Positions 38,252 through 46,959 of a stretch of DNA of 64,000 nucleotides are shown here, piece after piece. The stretch lies in NCBI GenBank assembly GCA_019245575.1, contig JAFARE010000018.1, positions 1-64,000 on the forward strand, given 5' to 3'. Positions within the stretch are counted from its first letter, which is position 1, and each line of letters begins with the position of its first letter. Source of the DNA: Candidatus Dormiibacterota bacterium (lineage in GTDB: Bacteria > Chloroflexota > Dormibacteria > Aeolococcales > Aeolococcaceae). A program made the translations under genes and the position numbers. The notes beneath the pieces were generated by a model that saw nothing but the letters and a program-made list of their open reading frames with translations, had not been told where the DNA came from and did no database searches.

Positions 38252-38725
38252 ATGGGCATCCTGGATCGGCATCTGTTTCTCGATCGCCAGGCGCAGCCCG
38301 GCCGCCACCCGGACTCCCTCATCGACTCGCTGCTCGACGCTCCGATCTTCAATGGCATCCACCGCGAGGAGATCGTGGCCATCCTCACACCGTTCGACGA
38401 GGAGCGGTTCGACGCCCACCACCGCGTCACGCTGCAGGGCCTGCGCGGGTCCGACTTCTACGTGATCACCCGCGGTGAGGCACGCGTCCTTGTCGACGGG
38501 GCTGCCGTGGCCCGCCTGGGCCCTGGCGACTTCTTCGGCGAGGTGGGCGTCCTGAGTGACGGCCTCCGCACCGCCACGGTCGAGGCCGAGACGCCGCTCA
38601 CCGTGCTCGCGCTGCCCAACCGCGGCCTGGAGGACCTGCTGGTGCGCCACCCGCAGCTCAGCGTCAACCTGCTACGCCAGGTGCTCGTGCGGTTCCGGGT
38701 GGTCTCGTCGCGGCCGGATTCCTGA
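38252..38725 (+). CDS. Cyclic-nucleotide-binding-domain protein
   Basis: This 157-residue protein is essentially a single cNMP-binding fold: FNGIHREEIVAIL, DFYVITRGEARVLVDG, and the phosphate-binding cassette LGPGDFFGEVGVLSDGLRTA (about 92-111). No HTH, kinase or membrane domain is attached. It may be a stand-alone regulatory subunit. The cassette has GEVGVL and a downstream R-TA, compatible with nucleotide binding. An AAGGAG ribosome site precedes the ATG. Confidence 0.83.
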   Translation: MGILDRHLFLDRQAQPGRHPDSLIDSLLDAPIFNGIHREEIVAILTPFDEERFDAHHRVTLQGLRGSDFYVITRGEARVLVDGAAVARLGPGDFFGEVGVLSDGLRTATVEAETPLTVLALPNRGLEDLLVRHPQLSVNLLRQVLVRFRVVSSRPDS

Positions 38726-38757
38726 CTCGCCGGGATGCGCGCGGCCGCTGAGCTACG

Positions 38758-39477
38758 ATGATCGCCAGGTACGCGATGGCCCAACAGCAAACGCTCCCCG
38801 GTCGCGGCGAATCGAACGCGTCGCTCGAGAAGGGCGCCGAGCCCGGGCGTCGCGGCCAGATCGTCATGGCCGCCACGGCGGTGCTGGCCCGGCAGGGGTA
38901 CGGCGAGACCTCGCTCAAGGACGTCGCCCGCGAAGCCGGCGTCGCGCCCGGGCTGCTCCATTACTACTTCGAGTCGAAGCACGAGCTCCTGCTCGAGGTC
39001 GTCTCGGGCATGGAGCGGGAGATGAGCGCCGACTGGCAGAGCGCGGTGGCGGACATCGACGACCCCCTGGAGCGAATCGTCGCCGCGCTCGACCACGCCG
39101 CGGCCCGCTGCTCCGAGCGACCGGAGTTCTTCCGGCTCCTCTTCGACCTCTACAACCTGGCGCTGAGCAGCCCGGCCCTGCGGGTGCGCTGCGCCGAGAT
39201 GTGGCAACGGTTCATCGACGACATCGAGGGCGAGATCCGGCGCGTGCTGGGCCGCCTCCCCGCCTACGCGGTGGTGCCGCCGCGCGACCTCGCCGGCGCC
39301 GTGGCCGGCGCGATCGATGGGATCGCCCTCTCCGGGCTGGTGATGCAGCACTCGCCTCGCGAGCTGTACCACGCGCTCAAGGTGCTGCTCCTCTCGTTGG
39401 TGGTCACCGCGTACGTCACGGCGGGCCAGGAGCCGCCGGTGGCCCGGTTGCGCGAGCTCCTGGTGCGCAGCGGCTGA
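38758..39477 (+). CDS. TetR-family transcriptional regulator
   Basis: The 239 residues contain an N-terminal HTH (about 45-85: GETSLKDVAREAGVAPGLLHYYF) and a helical ligand domain. ATG 38776 is an alternative start six codons later. It is followed with overlap by the zinc-ribbon gene. Target may be the palindrome at 38220 or its own operon; that is inference. Confidence 0.85.
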   Translation: MIARYAMAQQQTLPGRGESNASLEKGAEPGRRGQIVMAATAVLARQGYGETSLKDVAREAGVAPGLLHYYFESKHELLLEVVSGMEREMSADWQSAVADIDDPLERIVAALDHAAARCSERPEFFRLLFDLYNLALSSPALRVRCAEMWQRFIDDIEGEIRRVLGRLPAYAVVPPRDLAGAVAGAIDGIALSGLVMQHSPRELYHALKVLLLSLVVTAYVTAGQEPPVARLRELLVRSG

Positions 39478-39866
39478 CGCTGGCCGCGCGGCTCGAGCTC
39501 CGCTGCCCCGGTGGCTGTGAGGACGGCCGGTTCGAGGCGTTGAACGCGCCGCTGATCGTCGACGGCTCGGGCCGGTACCTCGAGCACGACTCGACCACCG
39601 CAACCTATGTATGCATGCGCTGCCAGAGCGTCGCCGTGGACGTCGCGGCGGCGGCCCGGGAGATGCGCCTGCGCGAGACGCTGCAGACGGACACGCTGGT
39701 CTGCCCTGTGTGCGGCCTGGAGATGCTGCTCCCGGAGGAGGACCCGGATGCGGCCGTCGTCGAATGCCCCGCCTGTGAGACGCGCTTCGGCGTCGAGGAA
39801 GGGCGTCGTTTTCTGCACGGCGGCGGCTCTGTGGGCGGGCTCGACGCCGCTTCGTTCGAGCCCTGA
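39474..39866 (+). CDS. Zinc-ribbon protein
   Basis: About 130 residues hold four cysteine pairs or near-pairs: CPGGC, CMRC, CPVC and CPAC, spaced as two zinc ribbons, with an acidic linker (LLPEEDPDAAVVE). No ATG precedes the first pair. The likely start is a CTG near 39474-39480 overlapping the tetR stop, or a position within tetR. Internal ATGs would lose the first ribbon. Translation is probably coupled to tetR. Function unknown; such proteins often bind nucleic acid or act as small adaptors. Confidence 0.5.
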   Translation: MTLAARLELRCPGGCEDGRFEALNAPLIVDGSGRYLEHDSTTATYVCMRCQSVAVDVAAAAREMRLRETLQTDTLVCPVCGLEMLLPEEDPDAAVVECPACETRFGVEEGRRFLHGGGSVGGLDAASFEP

Positions 39867-40058
39867 GTTGTCACAACCCTCTGGAGATGCAACCGGTCTG
39901 CGACCGGCCCTCAGAACCCGGCGCCCGCCATCCGACAGCGCTTAGGAACCCTTAACACCCCGTACCTATCGCGTCACGCGTCCCAATCCATTCGAACCGT
40001 ATAAACGCTCCGGGTTCGTCAGTGGACGGGGGACCCGCTGAGTACGAGGTGAGACGCG
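39867..40058 (+). promoter_or_regulatory. Intergenic region before the S8 protease
   Basis: It holds TTA repeats (CTTAGG at 39941, CTTAAC at 39951, 10-bp period) resembling the PHO-type repeats, and a possible -10 TATAAA near 39999-40004 with no clear -35. No ORF or terminator is supported. Confidence 0.3.
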
Positions 40059-42023
40059 GTGACCAGGGGCAACACGGCTGGGACCGGCACAGAGATGCGC
40101 GGGGCAACCCGCACAGTGGGGCGGCGCATCGTCACTACGCTGCTTTCCGCCGCCGGATTGGCGCTCCCCCTGGCACCCGCGGCCGCCATGGCGGCGCCCA
40201 TGAGCGCCGGTCCGATGACCGCGGTGATCGTCCGCGGCGACACCGGATGCAGTGCGGCCGTGCGCGCGGCGGTGCTGCAGGCCGGCGGCCGCATGACACG
40301 GCCGCTCTCGATTCTCGACGGTGGCGCCGCCCTCGTCCCCGCGGGGAAGCTGGCCGGTCTCGCCGCGTCGCCGTGCGTTGCCGCGGTGTCGCCGGACGCG
40401 ACCCTCGCCCCCGCCTCCATCGGCGGGTACGACCCGACGGCCGACACCGGCTCGCTCTACAACACGACGCAGCTCATCGGCGCCCAGAAGGTCTGGAAGA
40501 AGGGGTTCACGGGACAGGGCGTGGGCGTCGCGCTCATCGACACCGGCGTCGCGCCGGTGCAGGGGCTGAGCGCGACCGGTCAGCTGATCAACGGCCCGGA
40601 CCTGTCATTTGACTCGCAGGTGCCCGCACTGACCTACAACGACGAGTACGGGCACGGCACGCACCTCGCCGGGATCATCGCGGGCAACGACCTGTGGGCG
40701 CAGACCAACGCATCGCCGGCGAGCCCGGCGCCCGCGGCCTCCGCGCCGAGCGGCGGGCTCACCGGCGTGGTCACGTCGGCCGTCAACGCGGTGACCGGCA
40801 TTCTCGGCGCCAGCAGCGCGTCGAGCTCCGCGTCGAAGTACGCGGGCAACACGAACGCATTCATCGGCGTTGCGCCCGACGCGCACATCCTCAACATGAA
40901 GGTGGGCGACGAGAACGGCGTCGTCGACGTCTCGCAGGTCATCGCGTCGATCGACTGGGTCGTGCAGCACGCCAATGACGCCGGGCTGAACATCAAGGTC
41001 ATCAACCTCTCTTACGGGACGGCGAGCAGCCAGGCGTACAAGCTCGACCCGCTGGCCTTTGCCGCAGAGGTCGCGTGGCACCACGGCATCACGGTCGTCA
41101 CCGCCGCGGGCAACGCGGGCAACAGCTCCACGTCGCTGAGCGACCCGGCGTACGACCCGTACCTGATCGCGGTCGGAGCAGCCGACACGCAGGGGACGAA
41201 CGGCACCGCGGATGACACCGTGGCGACGTTCTCCAACTCGGGCGACGGCACGCGCAACCCGGATCTGGTCGCGCCTGGTGTGCACATCGAGAGCCTGCGC
41301 GATCCCGGTTCGAACATCGACCTGCAGAACCCCAACGCGCCCGTGGGCACGCGGTTCTTCCTCGGCAGCGGCACGTCGCAGGCTGCCGCGGTGGTGTCGG
41401 GCGCCGTGGCGCTCTACTACTCGGCACATCCGCTGGCCACGCCGGACACGGTCAAGCGCGCGTTCGTCAACGGCGCCACACCGCTGGCGAACGAGCCCGC
41501 GACGCTGCAGGGCACGGGCGAGCTCAACGTGGCGAACGCCATCGGGCGCTACGCGCCGGCCGCCAAGCAGAGCTTCACGCAGTCCGACGGCACGGGGACG
41601 CTCGACGCATCGCGTGGCGGTATGTACGTCACGACGTCGAGCGGCGTGGCGCTGACCGGCGAGCAGGACATCATGGGCAACGCGTGGAGCTCGCCTGCAA
41701 TGGCGCAGGCCGAGGCCTCGGCGAGCGCCTGGAACGGCGGCACCTTCAACGGCGCTGGCTGGTCGGGCGCCGGGTGGTCGGGCGCCGGTTGGTCCGGCGC
41801 AGGCTGGTCCGGGGCGGCATGGTCCGGAGCCGGCTGGTCCGGTGCCGGCTGGTCCGGCGCGGGATGGTCCGGCAGCACATGGAACGGCGCCGGCTGGTCT
41901 GGCGCGGGATGGTCCGGAGCCGGCTGGTCGGGAGCAGGGTGGTCAGGTGCGGGCTGGTCGGGCGCGGGGTGGTCGGGCGCCGCCTGGTCCGGCGCGGGAT
42001 GGTCCAGCTTCGACTGGAGCTGA
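40059..42023 (+). CDS. Secreted S8 (subtilase) protease with WSGAG repeats
   Basis: This subtilisin-like serine protease has 654 residues from GTG 40059; ATG 40095 is an alternative start right at the signal peptide. An Arg-containing signal sequence with a hydrophobic core (about 24-46) is followed by a propeptide-like region. The catalytic triad is complete: Asp161 (ALIDTGVAP), His199 (YGHGTHLAG) and Ser440 (GSGTSQAAAVVSG), with the oxyanion Asn in AAGNAGN. A Ser/Ala-rich insert (about 215-265) sits in the catalytic domain. The C-terminus carries 16 tandem W-S/N-G-x-x pentads ending WSSFDWS. The repeats may bind the cell surface or form a fibre; that role is inferred. Confidence 0.88.
   Translation: MTRGNTAGTGTEMRGATRTVGRRIVTTLLSAAGLALPLAPAAAMAAPMSAGPMTAVIVRGDTGCSAAVRAAVLQAGGRMTRPLSILDGGAALVPAGKLAGLAASPCVAAVSPDATLAPASIGGYDPTADTGSLYNTTQLIGAQKVWKKGFTGQGVGVALIDTGVAPVQGLSATGQLINGPDLSFDSQVPALTYNDEYGHGTHLAGIIAGNDLWAQTNASPASPAPAASAPSGGLTGVVTSAVNAVTGILGASSASSSASKYAGNTNAFIGVAPDAHILNMKVGDENGVVDVSQVIASIDWVVQHANDAGLNIKVINLSYGTASSQAYKLDPLAFAAEVAWHHGITVVTAAGNAGNSSTSLSDPAYDPYLIAVGAADTQGTNGTADDTVATFSNSGDGTRNPDLVAPGVHIESLRDPGSNIDLQNPNAPVGTRFFLGSGTSQAAAVVSGAVALYYSAHPLATPDTVKRAFVNGATPLANEPATLQGTGELNVANAIGRYAPAAKQSFTQSDGTGTLDASRGGMYVTTSSGVALTGEQDIMGNAWSSPAMAQAEASASAWNGGTFNGAGWSGAGWSGAGWSGAGWSGAAWSGAGWSGAGWSGAGWSGSTWNGAGWSGAGWSGAGWSGAGWSGAGWSGAGWSGAAWSGAGWSSFDWS
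41758..42011 (+). repeat. 15-nt coding tandem repeat (WSGAG pentads)
   Basis: About 16 consecutive 15-nt units (TGG TCC GGC GCx GGx) encode W-S-G-A-G, with variants WSGAA, WSGST and WNGAG. Third-codon positions vary widely (TCG, TCC, TCT, TCA; GGC, GGT, GGA, GGG), so the protein sequence is conserved while the DNA has drifted. That indicates selection on the peptide rather than recent slippage. Confidence 0.9.
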
Positions 42024-42024
42024 G

Positions 42025-44655
42025 GTGAGCCAGGAAGCCGGGCGCCCGCGGGCCCGCACCAGAAGCGTGTGGGTCTTCAACGCCGGCCTCGCAGTGGCGG
42101 CACTCATGCTCTACTTCGGCGTGGTGCGAGGTCTGCCCCAGCGCTGGGGCGCGATCCACCTTCTCTTCCCGGTGCTCGCGGGCGCCTTCTGCGTGACCGA
42201 GTCGTGGCGCGTCTACATCCACTTCCGGCGCAACGCCCAGTCGTACTCGCTGAGCGAGATCACGCTGATCATCGGCCTCTTCTTCGCCACACCTGACGAG
42301 CTCCTGCTGGCCCGCGTGGCGGGGACCGCCGTGGGACTCGGTCTTGTGCGGCGCCACCCGCCGATCAAGCTCGTGTTCAACCTGGTGCTGTTCGCTATCG
42401 AGGCGGAGCTCGCCGCGATCCTGTTCAGCACACTCGTGCCGGCGCACGACATCGCGTCGCCGCGCAGCTGGCTGATGGTCCTGCTCATCGTCGCTGCATG
42501 CTCCCTCTGCGGTTTCATGCTCAGCGCGACGGCGATCTCACTGGCGGAGGGTTCGCAGCAGCGCCGTCAGTGGCTGCAGCCGATGGCGATCGTGCTCGTC
42601 GGCGGCGCGGCCAACGCCAGCTTCGGCCTCGAGGTGGTGGCCGCGGTCTCGCGCAACGTCCTGGAGATGCTGCTGCTGGTGCTGCCCATAGCGACGTTGC
42701 TCGCCGCGTACGCGCTGTACACGCGCGAGCATCAGAAGCGGCAGCAGCTGCAGTACCTGTACCAGTCGAGTGATCTGCTGCAGCGCGCCACCACGCACAG
42801 GGCCGCGATCCCGGAGCTGCTGGCACAGCTGTGCCAGGTGTTCCGCGCCGAGTTCGCCGCGATCACGCTGCTGCCCGCTGCAAACGGCGGGGACAGCGGC
42901 TACTCGATCCTCATGCGCCGCGGCAGCGCGTCGGAGCGCGCCGAGACGGTGCGCGCGGAGCTGCTCGACCGCTTTCTCGTCCTCATCAAGGAGGAGCAGT
43001 CGGGTCTGATCGCGACCTCGGGCCATCGCGACTCGGCGGTGCAGGAATGGCTCGACGGCGAGGACCTGCGCGACGCGATGATGACCGCGCTGCAGAGTGA
43101 CGGCAGCCTGCTCGGCGCGCTGGTGGTGGGCAACCGCCTCAGCGACGTGAGCTCGTTCGGGTCCGACGACCTAGCGCTGTTCGAAACGTTCGCCAAGCAG
43201 GCCAGCGTCGCGGTGCAGAACGCGCGTCTGGACAACCGTCTCAAGCACCAGGCGTTCCACGATCCGCTCACCGGCCTGGCCAACCGCGCGCTGTTCACGG
43301 ACCGCCTCCAACATGCGCTCACGCGGCGTGACCGGCTTCAGGACTCGCTTGCGGTTGTGTTCCTCGACCTCGACGACTTCAAGATGATCAACGACAGCCT
43401 GGGACACGCCGCGGGCGACGAGCTCCTGGTCAACGTCGCGGGACGACTGCAGACGGTGCTGCGTCCATCGGACACCGCCGCTCGCTTCGGCGGCGACGAG
43501 TTCGCCATCCTGCTCGAAGAGGTGGGACCGGGCTACGACGTCATCGGCGTGGCCGAGCGCATCGTCGCGGTGCTGCACCCGCACTTCATGATCGGCGGCC
43601 GCGAGATCGCGGTGCACGCGAGCCTCGGTGTGGCCACCGGCGATTCCGGGCCGATGCCGGCCGAGGAGCTGTTGCGCCGCGCGGACGTGGCGATGTACCG
43701 CGCCAAGATGAAGGGCAAGGGCACGTTCGAGATCTTCGAGCAGAGCATGCAGGAGGTGGTGACGCGCCGCCTCGAGGTGCGCACCGACCTGGAGCGCGCC
43801 ATCGAGCGCGACGAGCTGGTGCTGCGCTACCAGCCAATCGTCGAGATGGCGACCGGACGGCCCATCGGCGTGGAGGCCCTCGTGCGCTGGGACCATCCCC
43901 ACTGGGGCTTCGTGATGCCGGATGAGTTCATCAACGTTGCCGAGGAGACAGGCCTGGTCAATGCGCTCGGGCTCAACGTGCTCGAGCAGGCGTGCCGCCA
44001 GTGCCAGGAATGGCAGATCGCATTTCCCGACCAGGCTGCGTTCTCCGTCAGCGTCAACGTGTCACCGCGGCAGCTGCGCAACGCCAGCTTCGCCTCCGAT
44101 GTGTGGGACGTGCTGCGCCGCACCGGGATGCATCCGTCCCGCCTCGTGCTGGAGATCACCGAGAGCGTCATGCTGGAGGACCCGCACCACGCCGGCGACC
44201 GCCTGCGTGAGCTGAAGGCGCTGGGAGTGCGCATCTCCATGGACGACTTCGGCACCGGATACTCGTCGCTGTCGGTGCTGCAGGACCTGCCGCTGGACAT
44301 CCTCAAGATCGACAAGGCATTCGTCACGGACGTCGCTGACGACCCGCGCCGCGCGGCGTTCGCCCAAGCCATCATCCGGCTGGGCAAGACGCTCGGGCTG
44401 CGCATGGTGGCGGAGGGCGTCGAGCACCAAGCGCAGATCGACCGTCTGCGCGCGCTGGGATGTGAGCTCGCGCAGGGCTACTACTACTCGCGTCCTGTAG
44501 AAGCGGGCGAGATCACGCGCATGCTGCACGACACGACCGACGCGGAGCAGCCGCACGACGCCGCAGACGACGATGAGGTGCTCATGCTCCCCGTGGACCG
44601 CGCCGGCGGCAGGCTGGCCACGCGCATCGCGGCCGAGGGTCGCCGCCCCGCCTGA
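42025..44655 (+). CDS. Membrane GAF-GGDEF-EAL cyclic-di-GMP protein
   Basis: The 876 residues start at GTG 42025, 1 nt after the protease stop. The N-terminal 230 residues hold about eight hydrophobic helices (a MASE-like sensor). A GAF-type domain follows (about 250-400), then a diguanylate cyclase domain with intact GGDEF (489-493) and a phosphodiesterase domain with EAL (617-619), the downstream NVSPRQLR, LEITESVML and DDFGTGYSSLSVL motifs, and a C-terminal EGVEHQAQ. Both active sites look intact, so it could make or break cyclic di-GMP. Co-transcription with the repeat protease suggests a link to surface behaviour, which is inference. Confidence 0.9.
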   Translation: MSQEAGRPRARTRSVWVFNAGLAVAALMLYFGVVRGLPQRWGAIHLLFPVLAGAFCVTESWRVYIHFRRNAQSYSLSEITLIIGLFFATPDELLLARVAGTAVGLGLVRRHPPIKLVFNLVLFAIEAELAAILFSTLVPAHDIASPRSWLMVLLIVAACSLCGFMLSATAISLAEGSQQRRQWLQPMAIVLVGGAANASFGLEVVAAVSRNVLEMLLLVLPIATLLAAYALYTREHQKRQQLQYLYQSSDLLQRATTHRAAIPELLAQLCQVFRAEFAAITLLPAANGGDSGYSILMRRGSASERAETVRAELLDRFLVLIKEEQSGLIATSGHRDSAVQEWLDGEDLRDAMMTALQSDGSLLGALVVGNRLSDVSSFGSDDLALFETFAKQASVAVQNARLDNRLKHQAFHDPLTGLANRALFTDRLQHALTRRDRLQDSLAVVFLDLDDFKMINDSLGHAAGDELLVNVAGRLQTVLRPSDTAARFGGDEFAILLEEVGPGYDVIGVAERIVAVLHPHFMIGGREIAVHASLGVATGDSGPMPAEELLRRADVAMYRAKMKGKGTFEIFEQSMQEVVTRRLEVRTDLERAIERDELVLRYQPIVEMATGRPIGVEALVRWDHPHWGFVMPDEFINVAEETGLVNALGLNVLEQACRQCQEWQIAFPDQAAFSVSVNVSPRQLRNASFASDVWDVLRRTGMHPSRLVLEITESVMLEDPHHAGDRLRELKALGVRISMDDFGTGYSSLSVLQDLPLDILKIDKAFVTDVADDPRRAAFAQAIIRLGKTLGLRMVAEGVEHQAQIDRLRALGCELAQGYYYSRPVEAGEITRMLHDTTDAEQPHDAADDDEVLMLPVDRAGGRLATRIAAEGRRPA

Positions 44656-44658
44656 CCC

Positions 44659-46083
44659 TCAGGCGCGCGCGAGCCGGCGCAGCGCCGACCTCGCAGCGTG
44701 GTACCCGCACATGCCGTGCACCCCGCCGCCCGGCGGCGTCGAGGCCGAGCAGAGGAACACGCCGGGAAGTGGCGTGCGGTACGGGTCGAGGCGCAGCACC
44801 GGACGCGCCAGCGTCTGCCGCAGATCCTGCAGGCCGCCGCCGATGTCGCCGCCCACGCAGTTGGGGTCCGCCCGCTCGAGGTCCGCGGGAAGGTGCACCG
44901 CGCGAGCGAGGATGCGCTCGCGGAACCCCGGTGCGAAGCGCTCCACCTGCGCTTCGATGCGCGCGGTCATGTCCACGGTGGAGCCGTTCGGCACGTGGCA
45001 GTACGCCCATGCGGTGTGCTTTCCCTTCGGCGCGCGCGACTCGTCAGCGATCGTGGGTTGCACGAGAAGCACGAATGGCCGCCCGGGATGGCGCCCGCGC
45101 GCCACGTCGGCTTCGGCATCCGCCACCGCCTCCAGCGTGCCGCCGACATGCACCGTCAGGGCCCGCGAGCACTCCGCGGCGCGCCATGGGATGGGCGCGT
45201 CGAGCGCCCAGTCCACCTTGAATGCCCCCGGCGCGTAGCGATATCGCCGCAGCTGCCCTGCATAGCGCGCCGGCAGTGAGTCGCCTGCGATCGACAGCAG
45301 CTGGCGCGGCGTCACATCGAGCAGGTGCACGCGCGCCTCGGGAAGGTCGCGCAGCGTGCGCACACGGCATCCTGTCTGCAGCGTCACGCCATGCTCGCGC
45401 GCGATGGCTGCCATCGCCTGCGTGAGCCGCGACGACCCGCCGCGAACCACGGGCCAACCCGCGGCGTGTGCCGCCGCTCCGAGCAGCAGCGCCGCGGCCG
45501 ACGACGCGGGCGCGTCGAGCGGGAGCACGGAGTGCGCACCCAGCCCCGCGAGCAGCGCGCGAGCGCGAGGCTCGTTGAAGCGGCGCGCGAGCAGCGTCAC
45601 CGGCTGCAGCGCATCGACGCCGAACCGCGCGGCGCGAACCAGGTGCAGGGGGCGCAGCAGGGGACCGAGGAACTGCTCGAGCAGCGGGTCGAGCGCATCC
45701 ACCACGGGGCTCATCAGCCCCTTGTAGGCATCGCCGTCGCGGCCGAGTGCAGCGGTCGTCGCCTCCACCGAGCGCATTGCGGCCGCAGCGCCGTCGTCGA
45801 GCGGATGCGCGAAGGGGACCTCGGTCTGGACGAATTCGGCCCCGTGCGACGTCAGGTCGAGGCCGCGCAGCGCGGGCGCGGCCAGCGCGAAGAGCGTCAC
45901 CGCGGCGCCGTAGTCGTGGATGAACCCTGGCAGCGTCAGGTCGCCGGAGCGGCAGGCGCCGCCGATGTCGTCCTCGCCCTCAAGCACCAGCGTGCTGACA
46001 CCAGCTCGCGCCAGGGTGATCGCCGCCATCAGCCCGTTGGGCCCCGAGCCGACGACGACGGCGTCGTGCGACCCGCGGCTCAC
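44659..46083 (-). CDS. Phytoene-dehydrogenase-like FAD oxidoreductase
   Basis: The 474 residues open with a dinucleotide motif VVGSGPNGLMAAITLARAG followed by the E-(x)-GG segment LEGEDDIGGACRS, and end in a FAD-binding tail with LCSASTPPGGGVHGMCGYHAA. This is the CrtI/NAD(P)-FAD oxidoreductase family. No carotenoid genes lie nearby, so the substrate is unknown. GTG 46083 overlaps the metallophosphatase stop as GTGA. It converges with the GGDEF-EAL gene 3 nt away. Confidence 0.82.
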   Translation of the reverse strand: MSRGSHDAVVVGSGPNGLMAAITLARAGVSTLVLEGEDDIGGACRSGDLTLPGFIHDYGAAVTLFALAAPALRGLDLTSHGAEFVQTEVPFAHPLDDGAAAAMRSVEATTAALGRDGDAYKGLMSPVVDALDPLLEQFLGPLLRPLHLVRAARFGVDALQPVTLLARRFNEPRARALLAGLGAHSVLPLDAPASSAAALLLGAAAHAAGWPVVRGGSSRLTQAMAAIAREHGVTLQTGCRVRTLRDLPEARVHLLDVTPRQLLSIAGDSLPARYAGQLRRYRYAPGAFKVDWALDAPIPWRAAECSRALTVHVGGTLEAVADAEADVARGRHPGRPFVLLVQPTIADESRAPKGKHTAWAYCHVPNGSTVDMTARIEAQVERFAPGFRERILARAVHLPADLERADPNCVGGDIGGGLQDLRQTLARPVLRLDPYRTPLPGVFLCSASTPPGGGVHGMCGYHAARSALRRLARA

Positions 46084-46850
46084 GCGGGCAGCTCGGGCAG
46101 CAGCGCGACGGTTGCCGATATCGGCCCCGAATCGTCGGGGATGTCCGACCAGAAGCGCGAGAACCGCCCGTCGAAGCTGATGACGCGGCCGTCGTGCAGC
46201 GCGACGGGCGCATCACCCCAGTGCGGTGTGTGGCCGTGCACGACGCGGCGAGCGCCGAAGTGTGTGAGATAGCGCTGCAGCCGCTGCTCGTCCGCGAATG
46301 CGTGCCGGCCGATTGTGTATCGCAGCGCGGTCAGCACTCCGCCGGGCCGGTTGAGGTGGCGCGACACAGCGGCGTTGACCTCGTCGACCGTGGCGCCGAG
46401 CTCCGCGTATCTGTCGTCGTCGGTGTGCTGCACCAGCGTGCTGTCGTCCAGCATGAGCATGAAGGGCAGCCCGCGCAGCCACCCTTCCAGCTCGGCATCC
46501 TCCGCCACCGCGTGCAGGTCGGCCCAGTCGCCGCGACGGCTGAGCCACAGCTCCTCGATCGAGATGCCGTCGCGCGTGCGCCATTCGGCGAGCTCGGTGA
46601 CGCCGCGCGATCGCTCCAAGATCACGAGCAGAAAGAGATCGTGATTGCCCAGCACCGCGCGCGAGTTGCGCCGCTGCATGACGAGGCGCGCGGCAGCGGC
46701 GCCCCCGGCTGCGCCGGGCTCGCCGCCCTGGAAGAAGTCGCCCAGAAAGACCGTGTCGACATCATCGGCGGGGTACGGCGCCAGCGCCTCGCGCAGGCGC
46801 TCGACGTCACCCTGCACGTCGCCGACGATCAGCACAGGCCGGTGTTGCAT
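46080..46850 (-). CDS. Calcineurin-like metallophosphatase
   Basis: The 256-residue protein shows the metallophosphoesterase motifs in order: VGDVQGD (D-x-H variant, with Q in place of H), FLGDFFQGG, LGNHDLFLL and VHGHTPHWG. The first motif lacks the usual histidine, D-V-Q instead of D-x-H, as in some PrpE/ApaH-like branches. ATG 46850 follows GGAGG closely; ATG 46889 is a longer option. Substrate may be a dinucleotide or phosphoprotein. The 109 nt between it and argH hold nothing I can support. Confidence 0.78.
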   Translation of the reverse strand: MQHRPVLIVGDVQGDVERLREALAPYPADDVDTVFLGDFFQGGEPGAAGGAAAARLVMQRRNSRAVLGNHDLFLLVILERSRGVTELAEWRTRDGISIEELWLSRRGDWADLHAVAEDAELEGWLRGLPFMLMLDDSTLVQHTDDDRYAELGATVDEVNAAVSRHLNRPGGVLTALRYTIGRHAFADEQRLQRYLTHFGARRVVHGHTPHWGDAPVALHDGRVISFDGRFSRFWSDIPDDSGPISATVALLPELPA

Positions 46851-46959
46851 GGCCTCCAGAATAAGATCCGCGCTGCCGACAGCATCCATGCGTCGGGGTG
46901 GCGAGAGTCCTCCGGCCTCTAGCCACCCCGACGCTATGAATCGTTTCACAGCGCGGCTC

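Noticed and set aside
41549-41878. Antisense frame encoding Pro/Asp/Gln/Ala repeats
   Set aside because: It is the complement of the WSGAG tandem repeat of the protease.
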